NCBI RefSeq assembly: GCF_954871325.1
Contig: NC_088775.1
Location: forward strand, 21,615,561-21,679,560
Length of the DNA stretch: 64,000 bases
Source of the DNA: Gordionus sp. m RMFG-2023
Taxonomy: Eukaryota; Nematomorpha; Gordioida; Chordodea; Parachordodidae
Reading direction: 5' to 3'
Part shown: in pieces, positions 34,476 to 47,055 of the stretch
How positions within the stretch are numbered: position 1 is the first letter of the stretch
Layout: each line of letters opens with the position of its first letter
Translations under genes and position numbers: made by a program
Notes under the pieces: generated by a model
Told to the model about the DNA's origin: nothing
What the model saw: the letters and a program-made list of their open reading frames with translations, nothing else
Databases searched by the model: none

Positions 34476-35699
34476 ATATCGGCCAACTTGATCGAATTGG
34501 TCTCTAAGGGCTGTATCGTTGAATCACTAATAATATATTTTTATAATATATAATTGTTTTAAATTGATAGAAGTATAAAATTTAGCTATATTAGTCATTT
34601 TTTCAAAAATATGGGGGGGGGGGATATTTGGTGATCAATATACTCATTTAAATATCAAGATAACAGGTTGTAGACTGATAACGGGCAGGGGCAATCTGGT
34701 CAGGGTAAGATTATCATTTATATTACAAATGATAGGTTAAAAATAAAAACAAGTGATGACAATAAACTTTTATCTTCAGTCAGTGTCAATTTTTTAAATT
34801 ATAAAAATAATACAAGATAAGCATGTCGCGTTTCTTTAAAAATTTTCCGAAACAGCGTAAAGTAATTAGTTTTTATTTTAAGGTTATGCCAGATAACTTC
34901 TCCCCGTTTCAAACATTTATTTTTATGTTGTTTAAAATATGGCATAATTGTATAATGTATTATATATATTGTGATTGGTTGTAAATAGATTAAGATTTTT
35001 TTCAGTTTATATTATTTTAATGCTATTTCTATCGATAATATCCACTCCCATATTCCCTCTTTTTCAGCTAAGGTAATAGCTCTCGTGTAAGTAAGTATTC
35101 TGGCATCTTGAGAATTATTATTAATGATGGTCATGGAATTAGGAATTAAAAATCACTATCCAAATGCTTTTGAGCAATTTGGTGAAATTCATTATATACA
35201 TTTCATACGAATATTATAGATCTAACTTTATTATTGACTTTAAAATCATTGTTATGATTATAAGATGAACCCTAAGGAATATTATCTTTGTCCATTTAAA
35301 TCATAGGATAGGGAAAACGAAGTAAATGGATCAATACGTTTATAAGAGGACAATTGATTGGTTTTTAGTGTGAAAAAGAGGACTTGAGAGGATGTGTCAA
35401 TGGGACATGATTTAAAAAAAGATTTGATAGATCGCGCTAAGTTATCTATTCGTGTTTACTTTTTAAAAATTATTTTTGTGTCAAAAATCTGTGAAACACA
35501 AGGGAAATTCCCGTGAAACTTGAAATTTTTCCCATAGTTTACCCAATTATCATAATGTGTTTTTTGATTTAATAATGACAATTTTTTCATTTTTCGCTAA
35601 AAAAAATACTTTTTGCTCGTGGTTTATAAATTACAATTGTGTTTTGTTTTTGTATGTATATGTTGATTCTCGATAATATAATAAGAGCTTAACTCAATT
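34476..35699. other. No gene recognised
   Basis: AT-rich with a poly-G run at about 34613-34623. No exon or transposase motif seen on either strand. Confidence 0.45.
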
Positions 35700-35960
35700 A
35701 ATGCTAATCTGAAGGAAATTTTTTAATTAGCAGAAATATATTTAAAGTTAAAACTTGTACTGAGGTAAGGATAAGAAGTAGGATTAAAGGTTAGAGACAT
35801 AAGGGATGGCACAGGATTGGTGGTTAATTAAAGGTTTGAGAGATATGAATTAGGTATAATTAATTCATTTTACAACAGACCTGACAAGTCATGTGATTAT
35901 TGAAATTTTAATGAGGTAATGGCAAGATTTCCTTGATTTGAACCTTAATGTCGTAATTTT
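35700..35960 (+). repeat. Dispersed repeat G, copy 2
   Basis: Same block order as 28571-28800: AGAAATATATTTAAA, GTAGGATTAAAGG, GGTTAATTAAAGGTTTGAGAGAT and GATTTCCTTGATTTGAACC. It contains insertions relative to copy 1. Non-coding; family unknown. Confidence 0.55.
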
Positions 35961-38900
35961 TGCTAGAAAATTTTACAATATAATACTGGCCTAAATTAAT
36001 TATTATTCTATTATCTCATTTGCAATTTTGATATTTAAATTTTATAAAATACTTGTTTAAATTAACTACCTAGCCTAGAAAGTATATTTATTATTAATAC
36101 AGATAAAATTTCTATATTAATATAAGAAATTTTAAGGAAAATTTTTAGTATAGAATATACTAAGCTGAATCAATTAATTATTTCCAAGTAAACAGTACAT
36201 TGCAAGCAAAATATTTAATGTATATTGATAGTGTATCATCTGAAGAGCAAGGTAAACTAGATATTTAATTTGCAACAGCAGTCTTTATGTAAAATTGTCT
36301 ACTTTCCTTAACTCTGTATATATGTAAATAGTTTTTTTAACAGCTATATTAACTTAGAAAGAGCCATTTTTATTATTGTTACACTGAAAAAGAAATTGTA
36401 AAAAGATGATTTTTTATTTATTCGTAAATTTGATGTTTAATTTATGTGTAAGAAATAAAATAAGAGAAAAAGAATATAGTTGAAATTATAGTATCGTCAT
36501 CAGAGGCGATACTCTTAAATAGAAATAAAATATTTGATATTTTTAAATATTGAATTTAAGTAAAATTTTCATAATTATATCTGGTGAAGTCATATTACAA
36601 TGTACCGTTGTTTATTTGACTTATGAAAAACTCAATATCAAAAAATTCGATTAACAACTTTTTAAACTTGATCGAAAAAGAAGAAATAAGCCTTTTTTAT
36701 AAAAATAAAAACAAGTACAATATATTTCTAGAAAATTTTAAAAATTTATTTCATTCAAAAATTTTAAAACTTTCGAATTTTTTTTAAAAAAAATTGGACA
36801 TTGCCTTTTAAATATTTTCTTGTAATTAAATTTAATTCATCAAAGAAATCTTTTTAAAGTAATACGAAAATTATTTTGTATTTTAAAAGAAACAAATAAA
36901 TTCTTTAAGTTATAATATTTCGTGATGCAAAAAAAATCGAAACCCGAACCTAAGGTTGAATTTGGGGCGCCTAAAATCGTTGTTAGAAAGGTTAGCACAC
37001 ATCCCCAGGAAAAATAGATTGTTAGGGCAATTGTAAAAGAAAAATATAAATTTTGAAAATATTTTAATAACGGATTCTTAAAAAAACAAATATGATAAAG
37101 AAATGTCAAGGTAGGAAAATAATTTGATAACGAATTTTTTGTACAAAATAGCTTCAATCAATATCTGGCAATATTTAATATTTTTAATTAAAATTCATTA
37201 TTCTAATATTTTTCTTTCAAATAATGTTATTTTCATAATTCTTTGTAAGACAATTCGGGAACGTGTTACCTTTTTGCTGGGTTACGATATGATAATGAAT
37301 TACTTTTTCAAGTAATTATTGCAAAAACTAATTAAAATTAAATTTGAAAATTCCAATTTATAATTAAGCCAGGACTTATTGCATTTAAGAATCATAATTC
37401 AGCTGATTATAAGATATATATTTTAAGCTGAGGTCGAAGATATCACTTGCAAGCTAAACTAACTAGGCAACATTGACAATAAAAGTAAAAAATATGGATA
37501 TTTTAGAACAATCTGGAGGCTTGGAAATGAAAAAGACCTCACAAATTATTTCTAAATTCAGAATTTAAGGTGCTATCTTTCTAATTTCACCTTTAAGACA
37601 TAAATATTTGAATCTTTCAAACTCTCTGCACAATTTATTTGCAATGAGATTTCTTCCCTTTAGGCCAATGACGAAATTTAAAATCTAGTGAATATTTAGT
37701 GGTGGGGATGAGAAAGGGGTTGATAAATGTAAAATTAAATTTATAAAACTGAAAAAAAAAACAAATTAAAAATTATATAAGTTAAAAAATAAAATTAAAA
37801 AAATTGTGAAAGAGTTAAATAACCTCATATTGCTTGGTTACGTCTATGTGACCAAAAAATAATTTTGGGAGTTTTATAAATATTTTCTGAGACACTAAAA
37901 ATATTAAATAAAGATCGATAAAATATCTTTAAAAAAAATAAATTGTGTTTTCAAATTCTAGACTATTTTTCTAGCTAATTTATATAGTGAAAGGAAAGAT
38001 AAAATTAAATTAAGGAATCAATTTCTATAAAATAAAATATATAAAAAAAGAAAATCATGATTAAAAGGATTGATTGAATTGATAAAAAAATTTTACGGAT
38101 CCGTGTTTATTTCTTAAAATTTTATTTGCATCAAGAGACGAGACGTGTGGGCTGGACCCGGACCCCATCCATATATCCGACCCGCCTAGAACCAGGCTGT
38201 AAAAGTATGATTTTATAAATACAGAGCCGAATATTAAAATAAATTTAAATTCTATCAATGGATAATTTAACATTCATTCACTGTTTATGTTTATTTTGAT
38301 TTACCCCGGTGCCGAGAAGAGAATTCTAATTAAGGGTTGAGTCAAAAAAATCTTTCTCAATTAATACGCCAGGTAGGATCAAGGCGTGCTTATCTCACAA
38401 AAAAATGATCCTAAAGTGGAATCAAATGCATGAATTTAAGTTACAACAACTTTACTTTCCCACGAAATTTTATGAAAATTGGAGGTCGGCATAAAAATTT
38501 ATTTTTGCCTCTGATAATTTTGGCATTCATTTCGATTTTAAACAACCAATAACATTTTGCAAAATTTATTTTTTTTTCAATCCATTTTTAGTTTTCCGAA
38601 GAAAACAGTCCATGCCTTACCTTATATTAATTTGATAATTGATTTCAATCACCTCTGCTCCCTTTCCCTCGATAATCTATAACCCATTAACTTATTCGTA
38701 TAAAATAGAGCTATATAGTATTAATTGTTTTTTTAAACCTTTTCCTAATTATTAATTATTAGTTACAAGACTGACCTATTTTCTTACTAAAAAGCTTTTA
38801 TATTGTTTATTTTTTGATTATAAATTTATTAAAATCAGGTAAGGGAAAGTGGGTAAATTGTGGGCTAATAATCTATCCACTTACCAAAAATATTGATGCA

Positions 38901-40045
38901 AACATAACAATAAATTTTTATCAAAAAAAGGGAAAATAGGAGAAATGTCATTAATAAATTAATTAACTGTGGAATGATTTACTAAATTTATCCGAACCCA
39001 AGCGGGAATGAGAATTTAGAAGATAAATCATCGTATAAATAAATATCTAAATTTAAATATTTTCTTATTGAAAGAAAATTATACGATTTTTCAAGAAAGA
39101 CGTAAATTATTTTAAAAAAATCATTAGGAAAATAGAATATACAAATCTTGGTTGCATGCCATTTTGGTTTCCCATGCAAATAAAAAATGAATAAAACTGA
39201 TTAAAGTTTCCATTAAAAAATGAGGTGCCACCATGATTAGTGTTGAGAATCATCAGTCCATGTTGTCATTGAATGAAAGTAACAAGTAACGGTAACGCGT
39301 TACATTTATACTATAATATATAATTAATTACGCAATTCTTTTCTTTCTTTTTTGATAATCTGTTCCCAATTTTTCTATCTATATTTATCTTATAACTTTT
39401 TATTGTGTTTATTGCCATGTCCTCATTTTATTTTAGGGTACCATGACAATTTAACTCCTTCCAACAAACAAGATTCATAGTATGTTCTAAATATCGTAAT
39501 TAACAACATACACCTAAATAATGAATTTTAAGATATTACTGAATGAACCGCTCAAATTTGTTCATTTTTAAAAAATAGAATAAATAATTATTTCTAGTAA
39601 AAAGACATCTTTAGCTTATTTTGGAAAATTAAAGCTTTTTTAATAAAAAAAACTTGATAGTCTTCTATTGTTTAGACGGCGTTTAATTTGTTTTAAATTA
39701 AGATTTACTGTTTATAATATGGTTTTTGTTTTCCAGTGCATATTCAATGTTAATTTTTGATTAGTTCCTTTTTACTTAAAATTTCTGAAACATAGCATGC
39801 TTCAATCAAGGCTTGATAAGGATATTTTTATCGTTTTGTTTTTGATGTAAAATATTTTTTCTTTTTTTATGATTTATTTCTTTTCTTTACTTGTTTTCAT
39901 TCTTAATTATTTATCTTGACATAAAATATCTGTAAAGTGAGTGATGATATTTATTATAAATTACCAAAAAATATCATTAAATTTAAAACCATTTACGTAT
40001 ACTAGTTCGATTCAATTTACTTTTACGCTAAACTCTAATTATGAC
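35961..40045. other. Long AT-rich stretch, no gene recognised
   Basis: Read on both strands without finding a convincing exon, RNA or transposase motif. GC patches at 38115-38190 (GGGCTGGACCCGGACCCC) and 39230-39310 (GTAACGGTAACGCGTTAC, a pattern often seen at hAT ends) suggest further degraded repeats without a matching second end. Several 60-105-codon open frames here are hydrophobic, low-complexity products of AT richness. Confidence 0.45.
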
Positions 40046-41817
40046 TAGACATGTAGGCCGCCGGTAATTTTTGACCACGCCCCGCCACCAAAAAAGTGTC
40101 GGCGCTCAACGCGCCGCCGCCGATGTAAAAATTCAGCAGCTGAATTGTAATTAGAAGAAAAATAATATTAAATATTTTTTGAATTATTATAAAATGCGAT
40201 TTTATTTTTTAAATTAATAAATATTATTTGCTATAAAAACATTTGATTTGTAACAATCCACATAATACATGTTCGCTCACTTTGGCAGGTCTGTGACCAA
40301 CGTGCTAGATAAGATTAGGCTAGTAATTTTCAAAAAAGATATTGAAATATTATTATATATTTCTTTTAATTTTTGATGTTTCAAATATTTTGAATAAGAC
40401 CATCAAATCAATTATTATATAAGGAGTAATACAATATTTTTTTAATGCAATCTACAACTCATATAAAATTTATTTTTTATCATAAATGATTTTTATTTTA
40501 TTGCCATTATAACATATATAATAAATAAAGCAGAACTGAAACAATTATGGATGCAGCATTGCAATATCCTGTAACAAAAATAGAAAATCTCATTAAAAAA
40601 GTGAGAGAAATTATGGTTGCAGATTCAAAACAGCGGATTTTGAAAATATAAACGATATCGAAAATAGGAAATGTTTTGAATGGATATCATTTACATCGGA
40701 ATTTAGATTTGGATGATAATGATCCTTTTTATGAAGATCGTTTAAGTTTCATGATGATAGTGCAAATCAATAATCATATGAGAAAAAACACAAAACCTTA
40801 AAATAAAATGTGTCTACACGTTGGCATAGTATTTTAATAATGCTGGAAAGTGTGAGTGGCAATAACAAAAATCCTCAAATTATTTAACTCCGATTGGGAC
40901 TTGGTGCATGAACTTTTAAATTTTCTTAAACCCTTCAAAAAACTGTTGAATTTTTATCCGCCCAAGATTTACTATTAATTTATCCTTATTATTTCGTAGT
41001 GAATTAAAAATCATTTGATCGTAAAAGAATATGATAGTCCTCCCATAGTATCCCTTAAACAAAATATGCTTAGTAAATTTGATCATAGATTTCCAATAAC
41101 CGATCTTTTTGTTTTATTTCTTTACTTAGGTGTAAGGAGCACTTTTGGATCCTCGTTTATAATCTATAAACATGGTAAATGAATATTTAAAGAAAAAAAA
41201 TATTACTCCGGTGCAATTTTTATGTCAACATGCTACCACTCTGTTGCCTGAATTAACCTAATGTGAAATGAAAGTTGCTTCAGCTACCAATTCATCTATT
41301 CATAACAATAATCTGGAACAACACGGCTATTTAAATAGTCTAGAAAAAGATTGTTATCCATTATTTTCTCCTTATAATTTAGAAATAAAAGATTTCTTAG
41401 ATTTTTGGAAGATAAGAGCATTGGATCTTCCTAAGCTTTCAATATTAGCTAGAAAAGTCCTGTGGGTTCCAGGTATGAGCACACTCGGCGAGCGTGTATT
41501 TTTCATAGCTGGACTCCCTCTAAACTCTAAAAGATCATTATTATGTCCTATAAATCTAAATAAAATAATATTTATACATGATATAATAACTTAATAAAAT
41601 CATTAAATTATAGTTATAAACATAATAAAGCAAAAATTTTATTTAAAAAGTGTTTCCAATGAATTTATAATTTTAATTAAAAAATTTAAGTTAGAAAAAT
41701 ATTTGACGCGGCTGCATCGCCGCCAATTTTTCTGGCGGCGTCTAAATCGATTCGCCGCCCCCAGTCGTCGTTTTAAAAAAGAAACACCCCGCCGATAATG
41801 CCCGGCGCAGGTGTCTA
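40046..41817 (+). mobile_element. hAT transposon with GC-rich ends
   Basis: Ends are TAGACATGTAGGCCGCCGG and, read inward, TAGACACCTGCGCCGGGC. A perfect 8-bp duplication ATTATGAC flanks it (40038-40045 and 41818-41825). Broken + strand transposase: about 40546-40650 (MDAALQYPVTKIENLIKKVR), 40900-41160 (LLNFLKPFKKL, QNMLSKFDHRFP), and 41268-41594. The last holds the hAT dimerisation block FLDFWKIRALDLPKLSILAR followed by VPGMSTLGERVFFIAGLPLN. In the family that motif is usually SERVFS. 1772 bp, inactive by stops and frame breaks. Confidence 0.92.
41268..41594 (+). pseudogene. hAT transposase C-terminal (dimerisation) fragment
   Basis: One hundred and eight open codons. The C-terminal half matches the hAT family dimerisation region: W-x-x-x-A-x-D-L-P-x-L-S-x-L-A-R, then L-G-E-R-V-F-F-x-A-G, then a run ending LNKIIFIHD. 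The upstream NNNLEQHGYLNSLEKD linker is typical of the variable region before the dimer domain. The initial ATG is unlikely to be the original start. Confidence 0.8.
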
Positions 41818-41825
41818 ATTATGAC

Positions 41826-43147
41826 TATAAAATTCTTTTTATTAAATTAAATGTTAAGTTGTTATATGCCAAGATAATCTAGGGGTATCGTTGGGTAATG
41901 GCTAAATGTCGGCTAATTCGGCTCAATCTACAGGCGCGTGCCAGACATAATCTGTTAACATTAAGGTGTTTTAATTTATATTAGTTTCTTTCAAATTTGA
42001 GCTGCTATTTTTTTAAGAAAAACCCCGAGGCCAGTTCACGGAAAAATTGTTTGAAATTCAGTGTAGGTCCTACATTTTTATATATATACTGGAATACATT
42101 GCCGGTCAAAACATTGGCATATTTAAATAATATAAAAATCGGCAAGAAATGGGTGAGTTAGAATTGGCATATTTAAAGAATCATTGGCTTTTATAACCCG
42201 TCGAGAATTGGCATCTAACTAATTTCAAGCTTTTAATCGATTGCTTTCTATTCTTTCTAACTAATTATTTCTTATAATTTTTTTCTAAATATTGCAAATC
42301 ATTGTTGCTGGAAAAAAGTATAATATATAAAAAAACAGCCCTCATCACAACAGAAATAAACAATATAATGGATTAATTAACATTACATATAATTTTATGT
42401 TAAATTTATGTATGTGTACTTTTCTATTATAGTGATATATTAAAATAAAATGTTCGAATAAGACACATAACAAGAATATAAAATGAATTTATTATTATTT
42501 TATCCCTATAAACAGAATTTTGGGACGCTGAGATTATTGATTTTTCGGGGGTGGCGGAGAAGGATGAAAAGTTATCAAGAATTTAAAGAAACAACATAAA
42601 GTATAAAAAGAAAATTTTTAAATGAAAATAAATTAATAAAAAACAAACTTGTTAAAAAGAAGATAAATTTATTTAATTTATAATAAGAATTTTTTGAAGT
42701 TTAATTAATTTTCATCGAATTTATATAATTATTATATCAGAGAACTGAAGGTCCAGGGCAAAATGGATCATTTTAAAATATCGGGATGGGATATACAGGT
42801 GGAGTTTAAAAAAGGAAACAATCGAATCTGGCCCGGGTTAAAAAATTCATCCTTTTACACTGTTTTTTGCAATATAGTATTATTTATGATAAACCCATAT
42901 AATATTTAATTTTTGGATTATTTCATTTCATAACGTAACAAATTTTACTATAATATTTCATTTTTAATTTGAGAGTTAACCAAGGGCTAGAATTTATGAG
43001 CCATAAATTACCATTACCAAATGAGACCTCTAACATGGGTGGCGAGTTTAAATAAATATAAACAATCCTTAAATAGTTGCCAATCATAAAATACCTTAAT
43101 CTAATACAATCCCATTTTAAGGAATTAGAAAGACATTTTAGATTTAC
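41826..43147. other. No gene recognised
   Basis: Contains a thrice-repeated TTGGCATATTTAAA-like phrase at 42111-42200 and, near 42990-43020, TATGAGCCATAAATTACCATT, similar to the inner TIR of the Merlin element at 31031-34114. That may be a lone Merlin end. Confidence 0.4.
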
Positions 43148-43335
43148 AATATTAGAGCAGGCAGGAGAATATTTTTTCAATTAAAATATGCTCCAACCAA
43201 AGATATTAATAGAGGGATAGAAACCTTAAAAATGCTTCTGGCAGAAGATAAATTTTTATACGGGGTTCCCAGGGCAACATGCTATTTGAGGGGGAAGAAG
43301 TTATTAAGGTGCGCTTCTGGTGCTAAAAAATGAAT
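43148..43335 (+). pseudogene. Possible pipsqueak-type HTH fragment of a pogo-like element
   Basis: About 62 open codons on the + strand include IETLKMLLAEDKFLYGVPRA followed by TCYLRGKKLLRC. This resembles the helix-turn-helix of the pipsqueak/CENP-B type (A…A…YGVPRSTL..R..G) found at the N-terminus of pogo-like transposases and some host regulators. It ends in TGA and no catalytic domain was found nearby. The similarity is short and could be fortuitous. Confidence 0.3.
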
Positions 43336-44671
43336 ATCTCAATTACTTGAAAAATTTGTCATTCATTAAATATAGTTATTATACTAATTTAATTGCAAGG
43401 CGGCCATGTCATTATGGTGATAAACAAAAAAATTTAAGAATATTTTAAAACTTTAAAAAAATAGGTTTAATCAACCTAAATTATTATTGTTAGGTAAGAA
43501 TATTATTTAAAAATTTATAATATTACCTCTAAATTTAGTCACGTTTTCTGAAAAACTAAATTTTGTTTCTAAAATATAGTTTTTAATTAGTTTAAAAAAA
43601 CTGGAAAAATAATAATGTATAGAAGGCATAGTGGATGAAGGAAAGGAATTATAATATACTGTAAAAAAAATATGAAATCTAATTTTTTTATTTTGTTAAT
43701 ACCTGTAATTTCGAAACATTAAAAATGATAATTATTTTGAAAGATAATTATCTTGTAAGGAATTATATTTTTTTAAATTTTATTTACAAACTGTTTTTCA
43801 ACGTAAATTTAGTATTTCATAATTGTTATCAAAAAATGTATATTTTTATTTTTACCCTCAGGTGGAGAGGAGTCTAAGATATACTTGAATTAAATTTTGA
43901 AAGTCAAAATGTGAATTCATCTTTTAGTATCTTTAGATGTGAGTCGTCAATCATTTACTTTCTAAAGAAAGAAAATTCTCTTAATAAAAAGGTTAAAGAT
44001 ACAAAAAGTCTAATTTTGATTTAATGATTATTTCAAAGCTTATACTTTTAGTAGGCAATGTATTTTAACATAAAAATTTTCAGCAAATAACTTAGGACAG
44101 CTCTAATTCATATTGCTTATGAAAAGTAAATCAGTGTTGATAGTAATACTATAAAAAAAATTGAACGATCCTTTTTGCTAGGAGTTTTAATTAGAATTCT
44201 ATAAGTGAGCAAAATAAATAGTCATATGACCTATTATCCGCGATTTTTTTTATCTTTAAAATATCTTTAACCCCCCCCCCCCCTCCATAAATAGCAAAAA
44301 AGATTTATTAAATAAATCCAATGTGGAATGGAAAAATGTTGAAGTTATTATTTAACTTATTGTTTCAAAAAAAACGGTTTGTAAATTATAATGTAATTGT
44401 AATAAGTGGTTTGGATACATCTTTTATAAGAGATAGGGGTTAATAATTCTTTAATTAACCCCCTATGCGAAAATTTAATTAATATTGCTTGTTATATTTT
44501 ATAAAGAATGTACTATATTAATATTTAAAAATATATAAGTTATGCAGTCAAGCAAGCTACTATAATTTATCGAAATTTGTTTTATTTAATTACGAACATT
44601 GGATTGGCTCTAGCATTCGATAAATATCCATAATTTTTTTTAAAATAAAAAAACCCCATTTGCTTTATAAT
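43336..44671. other. No gene recognised
   Basis: AT-rich; a 16-base poly-C tract near 44271-44283 probably marks a repeat end. Nothing else identified. Confidence 0.45.
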
Positions 44672-46087
44672 CAGAGACCTGCCCGGATCCTGGGATGTGA
44701 ACCCGAATTAGAGTTCAGACAAATTGCTTGGTTTAACATTTTGAGAACACAGACCAAACAGGGACCAATATAAGAACAACCCATCGAACCCGGAGTATTA
44801 TCAAACAATGGTAAATTCGAATCCCTTCCCAAATCGGTCCCGGTTAAGTTTCTTATCAACTGAATCCTAATTTGGGTCCACAGCCTTACCCGGATCAAAG
44901 CAGTAAAAAAACAAACCTGGGCCCACCCGATTTTAAAAGAATAATTTAAATTATATATCAATTAAAAAATGATATCAATAATGGAGCTTTTAATATTTAT
45001 GAAAAAAATTTATAAAAGTTTAATACCGAGTTTGAAAATATTCTTTCATAAATAAATACGAGCCTATCATTTCACAACCTCATCAGGACTTTAATCTTTA
45101 TTGGTCAAATGATTCCCAAAATTAATGCGTTAAAAAAACAAAAATATGCCTTCTTTAAAATAAAGCTAAGGCTATTATTATGATAAAACGAGGGGGTGAA
45201 ATATAAAAATGTTCTACATTATAATATAATAATTAATATCGATCTTTTTCTTCATATATTATAAAAATATTTTATTTTAAATAGTTGTACTCTCCGTAGA
45301 TTATAGCATCAATGTTTTATTGCCCTCGCCATTTTTTAAAAAAATGGGATAGGGATAGCGTTATAAAATCAATATTTTTTTATAAAAAAAATGTCTATTT
45401 ATATATGGAACGAGGAAAGAGGGTTTCATTCTAATAAGAAAAAGGTGAAAAGTTATGATATTACTGGCTAGAGCTCGGACCAAAATAAAATTTTAAAATG
45501 GCCAGTTTAATCAACTAGGCAATACCTACTGTAAACAAAATATTTTTGGGCCCATGTAAACACTCGTTTTAAATAATAAAAAAATTGAATTAAATTTTTT
45601 AATGTTTTCGGCACAGGCAGAATTCAAACAAATAAAATATTTTTAAATTTCAAAATAGTAAGATTTTTTAAATATTTTATTTAAATTCAAAAGTCGTTTA
45701 TTATTGTTTATAAATATATTTTGCTTTATATTTTCAATGGGTAAAATTGGATTTTCATTTTTTTTAAAAAAAATAGTCCTTAAAACCCAGACGGGCTGAA
45801 AATCTTAAAATTTTGTCAGCCATATTTTTAAAATATTTATTAAAATTATATTCATTAATCAGCTGGAAAATTATAAAATGAAGCGTTTAGCATTTATTCA
45901 CTGCTAATATTTTCAAATATCCTTTTAAACAATTTGTAAAATTATTTAATAAAATTTTAATTTCGAGCAAGTAGGGCCAAAAAATAATAAAAATTAAGAT
46001 TGGGCCTAAAAATTTCACAAAAAAAATTTAAGCTGGGCTTGAAAGTTTTAAATCGGGCTCTGACTAAAAAATTTATCTCTGTCTCTG
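44672..46087. repeat. Family F-like region with GGGC islands
   Basis: Begins CAGAGACCTGCCCGGATCC, the family F left end, and contains many GGGC/GCCC islands separated by A/T runs (for example near 45548, 45788 and 46013-46060). It ends near TCTCTGTCTCTG at 46087, a possible degraded right end. The flanking 8-mers do not match well, so this may be two or more elements. The minus-strand open frame at 44671-44961 is incidental. Confidence 0.4.
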
Positions 46088-46853
46088 ATATATAATAGAA
46101 ATGAATTTAGTATTATAATATCACTAACAAGTGGAAATAAGGATGTTATGATCAACTGATTGGTTTAATCAAATTAGAAGCTATCTTTCTAGAATATAAA
46201 AAGTTAATAGTTTTTAACACCCCCTCCCCCTTCTTGCTATGGGATGGTCTGGCTGATATTGTTAAGGTTCATCATGGAATGATGGATTTGAGAAAAAAAA
46301 TAGCATTTCAACTTTTAATTTATTTGAATCATATGTGGAAGATTTTTATAATAAAAAGGGAATAGAGATAGATCGATAATTAAGTTTCTAGCGTAGGTAG
46401 ACAATGGCGAGAGGAGGAAAGGAAACATTATATAATTAGGTAAAATTTTATATTTTCATAATTTTTTTAAGCGCACTTTTTATACAATCTAAGCGCTTGA
46501 AAGCAAAAAATAATCATTGATTATAATCGTTTACAATTTTACCGTAAATCAATCTTAGTTTCATATCAATTTTCTAATGATACTGCTAAATTATAAAAGT
46601 ATCAAAGCTACTGCTAGAGACATCGAGTCTCGCATTTTAAAATACGAAAAAATTTCTTGAATCTTGATACTAATTTTAGAAATTTTCTTATTTTGCTTTA
46701 TGTAGGTTGAATTAAACTTGTATACTATAAAACTTTGACAAGCTTATTGTTTAGGACTGCGTCTACGTGTCGGAATCATATCAAATTTTTGAAAATATAA
46801 CCACTCATAGACACTAATAACGCACGAAACATTGACTTAGTTAGCTTTTAGAA
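46088..46853. other. No gene recognised
   Basis: AT-rich sequence; nothing supported. Confidence 0.45.
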
Positions 46854-47055
46854 ACTACTTCAAATTGTTATCGCAACGTGGAAATTGATCGAAAAGGGTG
46901 TAATGTTAATAATTGGCTTAATTTTGCGCAGCACCCATGTGCAAATGAATACCCAGAATACGGTATATTCAATGTTCTTCCAACCGAACCTAAAAAAACT
47001 TCTCCAAGTGCCAAAAAAATCTTCTCAGGGTCGCAGCACGAGTCTGAAATCGATT
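46854..47055 (+). CDS. Candidate exon, function unknown
   Basis: After an AG near 46850, about 64 codons are open on the + strand in a coding-like composition: RNVEIDRKGCNVNNWLNFAQ, then HPCANEYPEYGIFNVLPTEP, then KKTSPSAKKIFSGSQHESEI, ending in TAG. The local GC is clearly above the flanks. The neighbouring frame is also open but has a less protein-like mix. No family recognised and no partner exon located. It may be a host exon or a piece of an unrecognised mobile element. Confidence 0.3.

Noticed and set aside
36840-39179. Several 60-105-codon open frames on both strands
   Set aside because: Phe/Leu/Ile/Tyr-rich products with no motif; typical chance frames in A+T-rich sequence.
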